42,554 nucleotides of DNA, taken from the NCBI GenBank assembly GCA_019307065.1, contig JAFDKH010000021.1, positions 1 to 42,554 of the forward strand, in the 5' to 3' direction. Shown here piece after piece: positions 23,513 through 30,975 of this stretch (positions are counted from its first letter, which is position 1; every line of letters starts with the position of its first letter). Under the pieces are notes generated by a model, which saw only the letters and a list, made by a program, of their open reading frames with translations, did not search any database and had not been told where the DNA came from. This stretch comes from Deltaproteobacteria bacterium (GTDB lineage: Bacteria > Myxococcota > B64-G9). The translations under genes were made by a program, and so were the position numbers.

Positions 23513-24001
23513 ATGCAGATAATTTTCAAAACCGGGGACAAGGCAGTCTACCCGGCCCATGGGGTTGGAGAAGTCTTGGGCATTGAAAACCGCGAAATCC
23601 TTGGAACGAAGCAAGATGTTTATGTCCTAAAGATACTTGATAATGGAATGAAAATCATGATTCCCACTGATAAGGTCGACTCGGTCGGTCTACGGAGTGT
23701 GATTCCCAGGAACAAGGTCAAGGACGTCTACAAAGTCTTGAGAGAAAAGGGAGTTGCGGTAAAAAGCCAGACCTGGAATCGCCGTTATCGCGAGTACATG
23801 GAAAAAATCAAGACCGGTTCAATTTTTGACATTGCTGAAGTTTTACGCGATCTCTACCTTCTCAAGTTCGACAAGGATCTGAGTTTTGGCGAACGTAAGA
23901 TGCTTGACACGGCGCGCAATTTGTTAATCAAAGAGATCAGCATTGCCAAAAATGTCAAAGAAAAAGTCATCGAGAGAGAGCTAGAGAAGATATTCAATTG
24001 A
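23513..24001 (+). CDS. carD: CarD/CdnL family RNA polymerase-binding regulator
   Basis: The 162-residue protein begins MQIIFKTGDKAVYPAHGVGE, the classical start of CarD/CdnL proteins, whose N-terminal Tudor-like domain binds the RNA polymerase beta subunit. The C-terminal helical domain (WNRRYREYMEKIKTGSIFD, ERKMLDTARNLLIKEIS) contacts the promoter around the -10 region and stabilises open complexes, notably at rRNA promoters. ATG 23513 is preferred because AGGTGA precedes it and family members start there. Starts at 23456 or 23489 would add unrelated residues. The gene is monocistronic: it has its own promoter and a strong terminator. Confidence 0.95.
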   Translation: MQIIFKTGDKAVYPAHGVGEVLGIENREILGTKQDVYVLKILDNGMKIMIPTDKVDSVGLRSVIPRNKVKDVYKVLREKGVAVKSQTWNRRYREYMEKIKTGSIFDIAEVLRDLYLLKFDKDLSFGERKMLDTARNLLIKEISIAKNVKEKVIERELEKIFN

Positions 24002-24023
24002 TTCTAAGTGCTTACTGATTTTT

Positions 24024-24055
24024 AAGCCCGGGTTTTTGCCCGGGCTTTTCTTTTT
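24024..24055 (+). terminator. Rho-independent terminator after carD
   Basis: A perfect nine-base stem AAGCCCGGG/CCCGGGCTT with a six-base loop is followed by a T-rich tract (TTTTCTTTTT), 23 bases after the carD stop. This is the clearest intrinsic terminator in the window. Confidence 0.93.
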
Positions 24056-24181
24056 CGGAAATCAAGCCGTTAAAAATCGAGGTTTTTCCGTCAGTCAAAG
24101 TCACTTGACTAAAACGCTTGCATCATTTCTGTGAATGAGTAGCATGGTTGGACACGTATGGAATAAATAAAGGAGGGAACA

Positions 24182-24505
24182 ATGCGCAAGTTGGTAACCT
24201 TATTCGTGGTATTAGCTCTGGTTGCACTGAGTGGTGCGGCCCTGGCCGGCAAGGTCGGTTCGGGTTGCACATTCAAGGGTAAAAAGCTACAGGGCAAAGT
24301 CCAGATAGTCACTTCTTTTCCTGACATTAAAGTGCAAGTAGTCAGTTCTTTTCCGGATCTGAAGGTTCAGAAGGTCAGCTCCTTCCCCGACAAGTGCGGC
24401 AAGTGGCAGATCGTTAGTTCGTTTCCTGACTTCAAGATTCAAATCGTCAACTCTTTCCCCGATATAAAGATTCAGTACGTCAGTTCTTTTCCGGGCGTAC
24501 CCTGA
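24182..24505 (+). CDS. Small secreted protein of six 11-residue SFPD repeats
   Basis: ATG 24182 follows AAAGGAGGGAAC. The 107-residue product has a signal peptide cleaved after ALA (about residue 22), a short linker with Cys29, and six tandem units from residue 40 to the end with consensus [VIW]-Q-x-V-x-S-F-P-D-x-K. The third unit carries a two-residue insertion with Cys72 (SFPDKCGK) and the last ends SFPGVP. Units two to six differ at DNA level, so the repeat is kept by protein selection. Alternating hydrophobic residues with a fixed SFPD turn suggest stacked beta-arcs (a small solenoid or an amyloid-like fibre), possibly closed by one disulfide. I do not know a function. It has its own terminator-like hairpin, so it is a separate transcription unit. 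Confidence 0.8.
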   Translation: MRKLVTLFVVLALVALSGAALAGKVGSGCTFKGKKLQGKVQIVTSFPDIKVQVVSSFPDLKVQKVSSFPDKCGKWQIVSSFPDFKIQIVNSFPDIKIQYVSSFPGVP

Positions 24506-24518
24506 TAGCTTAACTGGG

Positions 24519-24580
24519 GGATGCGGCTTCGTTTGTATTCGCCTTCACAACGGGTTTACGAAGCTGCGTCCTTTATTTTG
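24519..24580 (+). terminator. Likely terminator after the SFPD-repeat gene
   Basis: The arms GGATGCGGCTTCGT (24519-24532) and ACGAAGCTGCGTCC (24558-24571) form a 14-pair stem, counting two G-U pairs, around a 25-base loop, followed by TTTATTTTG. The large loop is unusual, so it may also be a processing or stabilising hairpin. The rest of the gap to 24744 shows no gene. Confidence 0.55.
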
Positions 24581-24744
24581 TATATGTGTCAAAGATCACA
24601 GTCAGGCGAGCTGTAAGCTGATAATACTTTAACTGTTGATAATCCAGCAACCGGGCGTGGGGAAGCCATATCGGCCAATTGGTCGCGGGGGGGACTATTA
24701 GAAAAGCGCCCTGCCGGACTAATCGATGTTCTTCAGAGGTTTCC

Positions 24745-26508
24745 TTGCGACCAGTTTCCATATTTAGTGTTGTTATTTTATTGCTGGCTGCACAATCCGG
24801 GCATGCTTCAGAAACACCAGCAGCGATCAAGAAGTTTGAGCTTACCCTCGACTTCACTATGGCTGTCGAGGCCTGCCGGGAATTGGCAGGAACCCAACCC
24901 GACAATCCCGCTAGCGTAGATGTTCTGACCAGGATGGTTCGCCTGGCTAGTGCACTTGGGCAACCAGAACAGATTGTCTGGGCGGTGAGCGTCCTTTGGC
25001 AGCTAAAAAAGGAAGAGCTCAACGCATTTCGCTGGACACTGACCGTCGCTAAGTTCTATGAAAACGCCGGCGACAACACAAAAGCCTCTCGACTCTATAG
25101 AGAACTGCTCAATAAGCACGTCTTCAAGATACCCCAGTCAGATCGGCTAAGCGCCAGACTCGGGCTCGGCCGAGCCAAGCTGAACGACAACCTGTTCATT
25201 CAGGCCCGCGAGCAGCTTGTCAGAGTTGTTGGCCAGTATCAAAAAGCCAAGCCGACCGAGCAGCCGGCTTTGAGTGGCTCGGCGGCTGAAGCGGCCTACT
25301 GGCTGGCAAAAATGAGGCTGGCCGAGATCGACTGGGCCAACCCCGGCTTGCAGGATATCGAGGCGCTTAAAAGATTGTTGAAGCACAAGATCAAGGGGCT
25401 TCGAACGGCAGACAAAAACCTGCAAGAAGTTTTCAAATATAAGCAGCCGTTGTGGTCGTCTGCGGCGGCCGTCGAATACGGCAGGCTCTATCGGCGTTTT
25501 GCCGACTGGCTCTTGAGCCTGCCGCGTCCCAAGCATTTCTCCAACGAAGAACTAGACATCTATGTTCAGGCGCTCGAAGATATGACCTATCCTTTTTATG
25601 AAAAAGCCTGCCAGGCTTTTAATAATGTCATTAGACTTGTGGCAGGCAGTCATCTCGGAGCAAAATACGGCCGCCTGGCCCGATCTGAACTTTTCGAAAT
25701 GGGTGACAGCTGTCGAGATCGAATTTACCCCTGGTTCTTGATGAAAGTCCGTCACTGGCTCGATATTCTGCCGGCCGATGAGGCTCGCAAGGTCTTACAA
25801 CTAATGAAAGAGCTGCTCAAAGCGAATCCGGACAAAGCCGAGTACCGGCTTCAGGCTGCCGAGGCATATCTTGCGCTGGCCAAGCCGGAACAGGCAGACC
25901 ACGTTCTTAGCTGGCTTGTTCCGGCTTCAGAGAAACGAACTCTGCTGCTGGTCAGAACGGCCCTGGCATTAGATAAGACAGCCTTGGCTTCCGGACTGGT
26001 ATCTGACCTGCTTAAATTCAATCCGGCCAATCTTGCTGCGCTTCGTGTACAGGCCTGGCTGAAACTTCAGTTGGGCGATCTGGCCGGGGCGCAGAAAGAT
26101 CTGCAGCAGATAATCAAGTCGGAGCCAACTCGCGCCATTTGGCCGCTGAGTCTGGGAGTCGTTTACTTTGGCCGGGGACTTCTGAAAAAAGCCGAGGAGC
26201 AGTTTGGCAATGTGCTCAAATTGAACCCAACCTTCAAGGAAGTACGTTTCAATCTGGGGATCTTATACTACTACGGCTATGCTGCTCGGGCTAAAGAAAA
26301 GAGTGGGATAATGGGTGCTAGGCAACGGCTCGAGAATTTACAAAATGCCGTAAAACACTTCGATGCTTACCGGCCTTCGCCCGGCACCAAGGAAGCCGAA
26401 GATCTCGAAATCATCGACACGGCCAGACAAGAGCTGGCCGGTTTCAAAAAAGCAATGCGAGAGCTGTCCGATCTGAAAAAACTCCAAGAGCAACCGGACA
26501 ATGATTAA
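24745..26508 (+). CDS. Secreted TPR-repeat protein, function unknown
   Basis: TTG 24745, five bases after AGAGG, opens a good signal peptide (MRPVSIFSVVILLLAAQSGHA). A longer in-frame start at 24679 would put twenty polar residues before it. The 587-residue product is helical throughout. Recognisable TPR units occur in the C-terminal third, for example LAKPEQADHVLSWLV, LLKFNPANLAALRVQAWLKL and GLLKKAEEQFGNVLKLNPTF. There is no lipobox. Such periplasmic TPR proteins usually act as assembly scaffolds in envelope machines, but the neighbours here give no hint. It converges on the malic enzyme gene with a 20-base gap. Confidence 0.75.
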   Translation: MRPVSIFSVVILLLAAQSGHASETPAAIKKFELTLDFTMAVEACRELAGTQPDNPASVDVLTRMVRLASALGQPEQIVWAVSVLWQLKKEELNAFRWTLTVAKFYENAGDNTKASRLYRELLNKHVFKIPQSDRLSARLGLGRAKLNDNLFIQAREQLVRVVGQYQKAKPTEQPALSGSAAEAAYWLAKMRLAEIDWANPGLQDIEALKRLLKHKIKGLRTADKNLQEVFKYKQPLWSSAAAVEYGRLYRRFADWLLSLPRPKHFSNEELDIYVQALEDMTYPFYEKACQAFNNVIRLVAGSHLGAKYGRLARSELFEMGDSCRDRIYPWFLMKVRHWLDILPADEARKVLQLMKELLKANPDKAEYRLQAAEAYLALAKPEQADHVLSWLVPASEKRTLLLVRTALALDKTALASGLVSDLLKFNPANLAALRVQAWLKLQLGDLAGAQKDLQQIIKSEPTRAIWPLSLGVVYFGRGLLKKAEEQFGNVLKLNPTFKEVRFNLGILYYYGYAARAKEKSGIMGARQRLENLQNAVKHFDAYRPSPGTKEAEDLEIIDTARQELAGFKKAMRELSDLKKLQEQPDND

Positions 26509-26528
26509 TTGTTGTATTGGTTTGCTTG

Positions 26529-28196
26529 TCAGACGTATGTCTTGTAGGCGGGCTGATACTGCTGTGTGCGCATGAACTCGAGGAGATCTTCCGGCCGGGG
26601 GCGGCGAGCCAGGTCGTTGCGGTAGGCCACCTCGGCCACACTGGCGGCGATATGCGCCGACACCTCCCGGATTTTAGTGAGCGGTGGGAAGATGCAGCCT
26701 TTCTCCAGATCCTCCTCGGAAACCAGGCGAGCCAGGGTCTTTGCGGCGGTCGAGAACATCTCGTCGGTGATTCTCTTAGCGCCCACGGCAATGGCGCCCA
26801 GGCCAATGCCGGGAAAAATGTAGGCGTTGTTGCTCTGGCCAGGCACGAAATGATGGCCGTGACACGTCACCGGGCCGAATGGGCTGCCCGAAGCGAAGAT
26901 GGCTTTCCCCTGCGACCAACCGTAGGCCTGTTCGGCGGTGCACTCGGCCCTGGACGTCGGATTAGAGAGGGCAAAAATGATCGGACGGTCATTCAGCCTG
27001 GCCATCTCCTCCACCACCTCGCGGGAGAACTGCGCAGGTTGTCCGGAGACACCGATCAGGGTGGTGGGCTTCAAAATGCGCACGGCTTCCAGGAGATCGC
27101 CGATGGGTTTATGGTCGTGGGCGAAGGGCAGCTTGTGTTCCTGCAGGTCCTGGCGGTTCTTGATCACCAGGCCTTTCGAGTCCATGAACCAGCAGCGGCT
27201 CTTCGCCAGGGTGTGGTCTAGCCCCGCCTCCATCATGGCGCTCACCACTAGCTCGCCGATTCCGATGGCCGCCTCGCCCGCTCCGTGGAAGAGGATACGC
27301 TGTTCACCTAACGGTTTTCCGATCATCCGCAGGGCCGAGTAGAGGCCGGCTAGCGCAACCCCCGCAGTCCCCTGGATGTCGTCGTTGAAGGTAAGGATGC
27401 GGTTACGGTAGTTACTAAGAAGTCGAAAAGCGTTATGGTTGCCGAAATCCTCGAACTGGATAAGCGCATGCGGAAAGATCTCGAGAGCTGCCTGGATGAA
27501 CTCGTCGACCAGCTGGTAATACTCGGATCCTCGCAAGCGCGGCTGCCGGGTGCCCAGGTAAAGGGGATCGTCGAGGAGTTCTTGGTTGTTCGTCCCCACG
27601 TCGAGGGTGACGGGCAGGCTGTGCATAGGATGAACGCCGGCGCAGACCGTGTAGAGCGAGAGCTTACCGACCGGGATCCCCATTCCGTTCGCACCCAGGT
27701 CGCCCAGGCCCAAGATACGTTCTCCGTCGGTGATCACGATGACGCGGATGTCCTTTTCCGGCCAGTTCCGCAGGATGTCAACCATTCGACCATGGAAGTC
27801 TCGGGTGATGAAGATGCCGCGGGAGCGACGGAAGATGTGCCCATACTGTTGGCAAGCCAAGCCCACTACCGGTGTGTAAATGATAGGCATCATCTCCTCG
27901 ATGTTTTCGGATACCACCCGGTAGAAGAGAGTTTCGTTGCGGTCCTGCAGGGCCATCAAAAAGATGTACTTCTCGAGGTCATCCGGTTTCTTGAGGTAGT
28001 TCTCCCGCTCCCGAGCCACCTGTTTGTCTTGGGTGCAGATACTCGCAGGGAGCAATCCCTCGATGCCCAGGCGTCGGCGCTCCTCCGGCGTGAAAGCGGT
28101 CCCTTTGTTGAGGGCAGGATCATGCAGGAGATTAACCCCCGTGTGGTGAGGGCGAATGGTTTCTTCGTCAATTTCTCTAAACGTCGTAAACGACAT
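26529..28196 (-). CDS. maeA: NAD-dependent malic enzyme
   Basis: Malic enzyme converts malate to pyruvate, CO2 and NAD(P)H in the cytoplasm. The 555-residue length fits the long eukaryote-like SfcA/MaeA form. Signatures are MPIIYTPVVGLACQQYG (catalytic Tyr region), GLGDLGANGMGIPVGKL, the metal-binding ALIQFEDFGNHNAF, FNDDIQGTAGVALAGL and the dinucleotide fold GAGEAAIGIGEL, with LSNPTSRAECT in the last third. AGGAGA lies before the ATG. By eye its text looks somewhat more GC-rich than its neighbours, but this was not counted. It stands alone between convergent and tandem genes without metabolic partners. Confidence 0.96.
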   Translation of the reverse strand: MSFTTFREIDEETIRPHHTGVNLLHDPALNKGTAFTPEERRRLGIEGLLPASICTQDKQVARERENYLKKPDDLEKYIFLMALQDRNETLFYRVVSENIEEMMPIIYTPVVGLACQQYGHIFRRSRGIFITRDFHGRMVDILRNWPEKDIRVIVITDGERILGLGDLGANGMGIPVGKLSLYTVCAGVHPMHSLPVTLDVGTNNQELLDDPLYLGTRQPRLRGSEYYQLVDEFIQAALEIFPHALIQFEDFGNHNAFRLLSNYRNRILTFNDDIQGTAGVALAGLYSALRMIGKPLGEQRILFHGAGEAAIGIGELVVSAMMEAGLDHTLAKSRCWFMDSKGLVIKNRQDLQEHKLPFAHDHKPIGDLLEAVRILKPTTLIGVSGQPAQFSREVVEEMARLNDRPIIFALSNPTSRAECTAEQAYGWSQGKAIFASGSPFGPVTCHGHHFVPGQSNNAYIFPGIGLGAIAVGAKRITDEMFSTAAKTLARLVSEEDLEKGCIFPPLTKIREVSAHIAASVAEVAYRNDLARRPRPEDLLEFMRTQQYQPAYKTYV

Positions 28197-28235
28197 GCCG
28201 ATTCTCCTGATGAGCCTGTTTCCAGCTTGATATTT

Positions 28236-28631
28236 TCAGGACAATTCCAGCCCGAAATAAAGACGCAGCCAGATTTCGAGATCTGCCAAATAGACTGCCT
28301 TGCCGGTCGAGAGTAGAAAAGCTTTCATGTTTTCGGAAAAACCAGCGCCGTGAAACACAACTAGTCCGTCGATTGGCCAGGCCTCGATGTCTTTTATGAC
28401 TGCCGGTATTTTCTCCTCGGCCGTGCCCGAGCTGCCCTGATACTTGCATTCGACACCCAGGCGCCGACCGGAGGCATCCCGTAGAATGAGATCGATTCTG
28501 CGTTCGGCACCCCAGATTCGTCGGCCGACTTTAACCTGGCGTTTGACTTCCAGGCCTAAACTCTCGGCCAGATTCTGGACAACCAGTTCGAGAGCCTTGC
28601 CTGAGGCTGTGGCAGATGCACGCCCGGGCAC
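28236..28631 (-). CDS. Small PD-(D/E)XK nuclease, possible restriction partner of Dam
   Basis: The 131-residue protein starts at a GTG that shares one base with the stop of the upstream dam gene. It has the PD-(D/E)XK nuclease pattern: Glu15 in an N-terminal helix (GKALELVVQNLAESLG), then Asp47 in RRIDLILRD, then Glu61-Cys-Lys63 in GVECKYQG, with helix and strand order as in the fold. There is no separate DNA-recognition domain. Because it is coupled to a DNA adenine methyltransferase, a compact type II restriction-modification role is plausible. Alternatives are a repair or recombination nuclease, or a non-cleaving relic. Activity and target are not proven by sequence. Confidence 0.7.
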   Translation of the reverse strand: MPGRASATASGKALELVVQNLAESLGLEVKRQVKVGRRIWGAERRIDLILRDASGRRLGVECKYQGSSGTAEEKIPAVIKDIEAWPIDGLVVFHGAGFSENMKAFLLSTGKAVYLADLEIWLRLYFGLELS

Positions 28632-29518
28632 TAGCTCACTTCTTTCGCTGAATAGCTGATCACTACCAGTTCTCCTACCGGGCCGCGGCGGTCTTTACGT
28701 GAGTTGACACTCCGCCGGGCCAGAACACGATCTTGTTTGAAAGGCTCGAAATGTTTTTTGACCCAGGGAGTTTCCGAGTTGGAAAGTATAGCCAGGGTTC
28801 CACGCCGGGCGAGTTTACTAAAAACATCGGCCAGCCGGCTCTGATCTTCGAGGTCGAACCCTTGACTGGCATAAGAGACAAACTTGGCCGTCTTTGAGAC
28901 AGGCACGTAAGGCGGATCGAAGTAGATCAGGTCGTTTTTCTTGGCGCGCTTGAGTACTTTTTCGAATGATTCATGCTTAAGCTTGACACCTTGTAGCGCA
29001 CATGAAACGGCCCTGAGGTTTTTGGCGTCGCAGATTGTCGGGTTGACATAGCGGCCGAAAGGCACGTTGAATTTGCCCTTACTATTGACCCGGTAGAGGC
29101 CATTGAAGCCGGTCCGGTTGAGAAAGATCATCCGGGCCGCTCGTTTGGCCTCAGTAAGTTTCTCGGGCTTCCAGGCGCGGACTTCGTAATAGTAGTCTTT
29201 CTCGTATTTGTGTTTCCGTAAATGGCGGATAACAGTTTCGACTCGGTCACGGATGGAGGCATAGGTATCGACAAGCTCCTGGTTGATATCCGACAGGAAA
29301 ATCTTCTTGCCGTTGAGTTTGCCTTGCCGATAGAGCGCGAAGAACAAAGCTGCCCCGCCCATGAATGGTTCGTGGTAACTATCGAAGTCGGCCGGGGCCC
29401 GGTCGAGAAGTTCGGATACAAGCTGGCCCTTGCCCCCGGCCCACTTGATGAATGGTTTCGGCAGTGATTCTGCGTTTGTCTTGCGACTGGTTCGGGTTGC
29501 TTGTTTTTGTCTCGTCAT
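28631..29518 (-). CDS. dam: Dam-type DNA adenine N6-methyltransferase
   Basis: The 295-residue protein is an alpha-group N6-adenine methyltransferase of the Dam/DpnII type. Motifs in order are the SAM-binding PFIKWAGGKGQLVSELL, EPFMGGAALFFAL, FLSDINQELVDTY, the family segment RTGFNGLYRVNSKGKFNVPF and the catalytic DPPY at residues 201-204. Dam-type enzymes with this RxGFNGLYR segment usually methylate GATC, which is an inference here. ATG 29518 is chosen; it has no ribosome-binding site but a strong promoter ends nine bases before it, suggesting a leaderless message. A TTG two codons upstream is the only other option. It is coupled to the nuclease gene behind it. Confidence 0.92.
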   Translation of the reverse strand: MTRQKQATRTSRKTNAESLPKPFIKWAGGKGQLVSELLDRAPADFDSYHEPFMGGAALFFALYRQGKLNGKKIFLSDINQELVDTYASIRDRVETVIRHLRKHKYEKDYYYEVRAWKPEKLTEAKRAARMIFLNRTGFNGLYRVNSKGKFNVPFGRYVNPTICDAKNLRAVSCALQGVKLKHESFEKVLKRAKKNDLIYFDPPYVPVSKTAKFVSYASQGFDLEDQSRLADVFSKLARRGTLAILSNSETPWVKKHFEPFKQDRVLARRSVNSRKDRRGPVGELVVISYSAKEVS

Positions 29519-29527
29519 TGGCAAAAG

Positions 29528-29556
29528 ATTATAAGCCTCGACCCTGACGTTAACAA
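29528..29556 (-). promoter_or_regulatory. Strong sigma-70 promoter of dam, near-leaderless
   Basis: On the minus strand TTGTTA (29556-29551) is followed after exactly 17 bases by a perfect TATAAT (29533-29528). The dam ATG begins ten bases after the last base of the -10 element, so the transcript would start within about three bases of the start codon. The element fills the 50-base gap after the EF-P gene. Confidence 0.65.
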
Positions 29557-29568
29557 GATCGCAAATAA

Positions 29569-30138
29569 CTACTTGGCTCTTTCCGCGAACTTACCGTCTT
29601 TGGTGGATATGCGGATTACGTTCCCGGCCTCGATATACAAGGGCACTTGGACCCGCAAGCCGTTCGACAGGCTGGCCGGTTTGGTGGCCGAACCCTGGAC
29701 GGTGTCGCCCCGGGTGCCCGGTTCGACCTCGATAACTTCGAACTCGACAGTCAGTGGCAGGTCGAGATCGAGAACCTTGCCCTCGAAGAAAAGCGCCTTG
29801 AGCTCCAGCCCGTCGGTGATGTAGTTGGCTTTCTCCCCGATGTCTTGTTTTTGCAGGGTGAATTGGTCATATGAAGTCGTATCCATGAAGGTCAGGCTGT
29901 CGCCATCATCGAACAGAAACTGGATCGACTTTTTTTCCAGATCAGGTTCGTTAAACTTTTCGCCGGATTTGAAACTTTTGTCGAAGACCTGGTCTGTTTT
30001 CAGGTTACGTACTTTTATTTTTACCAGGGTGGCGGCCCCGCGAGCCGAGGGTGTCTGCGTCTGAATGTCCATGATGACGTAAGGATCGCCGTCAATCAAT
30101 ATACGGGTGCCTCTCTTGAAATCGGATGTAGTTATCAC
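29569..30138 (-). CDS. efp: Elongation factor P of EfpL/YeiP-like loop type
   Basis: EF-P relieves ribosomes stalled at proline runs. The start is GTG 30138 with GGAGGCA before it; a longer frame to 30180 is not supported. The 189-residue protein has the three EF-P barrels and ends IRISTKDGKFAERAK. The tip of domain I reads TPSARGAATLVK, with Arg33 where classical EF-P carries a modifiable Lys in PGKG. The string SP(T/S)ARGAATL is the mark of YeiP/EfpL proteins, whose Arg33 needs no modification. So this protein is EfpL-like at its loop, though it may be the only EF-P of the organism. A promoter (30172-30200) precedes it. Confidence 0.92.
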   Translation of the reverse strand: MITTSDFKRGTRILIDGDPYVIMDIQTQTPSARGAATLVKIKVRNLKTDQVFDKSFKSGEKFNEPDLEKKSIQFLFDDGDSLTFMDTTSYDQFTLQKQDIGEKANYITDGLELKALFFEGKVLDLDLPLTVEFEVIEVEPGTRGDTVQGSATKPASLSNGLRVQVPLYIEAGNVIRISTKDGKFAERAK

Positions 30139-30171
30139 TCTGCCTCCAAAACCGGGCCTCAACGAGGTTGC

Positions 30172-30200
30172 ACCATACACCGGTGAGTTGCTTGCGTCAA
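30172..30200 (-). promoter_or_regulatory. Sigma-70 promoter of the EF-P gene
   Basis: On the minus strand TTGACG (30200-30195) and TATGGT (30177-30172) are separated by 17 bases, with five and four of six consensus matches. The predicted transcript starts about 27 bases before the GTG start, leaving room for the GGAGG site. Confidence 0.5.
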
Positions 30201-30227
30201 TCGGGCCTTCGTTGTACCTTCAGTTAG

Positions 30228-30974
30228 ATGGAACAACCGCATCCACAGTCGCCGGCCGTCAAAGCACCGGCCGAGAAGAAAAAAAAGCTTCCGGCCAGGA
30301 AAGATTTGCTCAGCCATCTGGTTTTGGCCGCTCCGGTTTTCTTGATCTACCATCTGGGTTTGTTGGTCAGCCCGCTGGCCGCCAACGGGGCCGATCCCGT
30401 TACTCGCGGAATGGGTTACTTGGCCGGGTTGAGCACACTGGTCTACTTGATTGTAATGGGGGCCTTGATCTGCGGCTACGTTATTCTGGTGCGCTATCTG
30501 AGCCGTAAGAAAAAGTTCAATGCCCGGCGCTTTCCGCTGGTGCTGGGCGAGGGGCTGCTGTACGCCCTGGTCATGGGGCCTTTGACGAATTTGTTGCTTC
30601 AGAAAGTGCATGTTCTCAGTGATGCCATAGTACGCATGGGTCCGATCGACAGAATAGTTGCTTCGGCCGGGGCCGGTTTCTACGAAGAGTTGATTTTCAG
30701 GTTGGCCGGGATAAGTTTAATTGTCTGGTTGATAGGTACCAAGAAGCTCAAGCGCTGGATAGTAGTGGCAATTGCTGTCGGGATTACTTCGATTATTTTT
30801 TCGGCGGTCCATTACATTGGGCCCGGATCAGATTCGTTTGAGATCGGGAGTTTTGCTTTCAGGTTGGTGCTCGGGGGCATGCTAGCTCTGATATATCTTT
30901 TGCGGGGGTTCGGCACAGCTGTCTATGCCCATTTTCTCTATGATGTTTATGTGATGTGTTTTTTGATGGCTTGA
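30228..30974 (+). CDS. CPBP family intramembrane metalloprotease
   Basis: The 248-residue protein has about seven hydrophobic segments after a basic, lysine-rich N-terminus (AEKKKKLPARKDLL). The CPBP (Rce1/Abi) motifs are present: Glu153-Glu154 and Arg158 in FYEELIFR, His195 in SAVHYIG, and His235 and Asp239 in AHFLYDV. Bacterial members cleave within membranes or protect against bacteriocins; the substrate is unknown. It is divergent from the EF-P gene and its end lies one base from the convergent cation transporter gene. Confidence 0.88.
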   Translation: MEQPHPQSPAVKAPAEKKKKLPARKDLLSHLVLAAPVFLIYHLGLLVSPLAANGADPVTRGMGYLAGLSTLVYLIVMGALICGYVILVRYLSRKKKFNARRFPLVLGEGLLYALVMGPLTNLLLQKVHVLSDAIVRMGPIDRIVASAGAGFYEELIFRLAGISLIVWLIGTKKLKRWIVVAIAVGITSIIFSAVHYIGPGSDSFEIGSFAFRLVLGGMLALIYLLRGFGTAVYAHFLYDVYVMCFLMA

Positions 30975-30975
30975 T

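Noticed and set aside
24182-24505. CRISPR-like or DNA-level tandem repeat
   Set aside because: The period of 33 bases comes from the coding repeat; units differ in sequence, there are no spacers, and the frame is intact with a signal peptide.
27435-28316. A 293-codon open frame on the + strand opposite the malic enzyme gene
   Set aside because: It lies almost wholly antisense to a fully recognisable malic enzyme, has no ribosome-binding site or family motif, and is explained by codon bias of the real gene.
26529-29518. Horizontally acquired island of malic enzyme, nuclease and methylase
   Set aside because: There are no integrase, tRNA, flanking repeats or insertion sequence remnants, and a composition shift could not be measured by eye.
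30180-30200. Sigma-54 site on the + strand before the CPBP protease gene
   Set aside because: GG and GC are correctly spaced in CCGGTGAGTTGCTTGCG, but only about 8 of 14 positions match and the core TGGC is missing.
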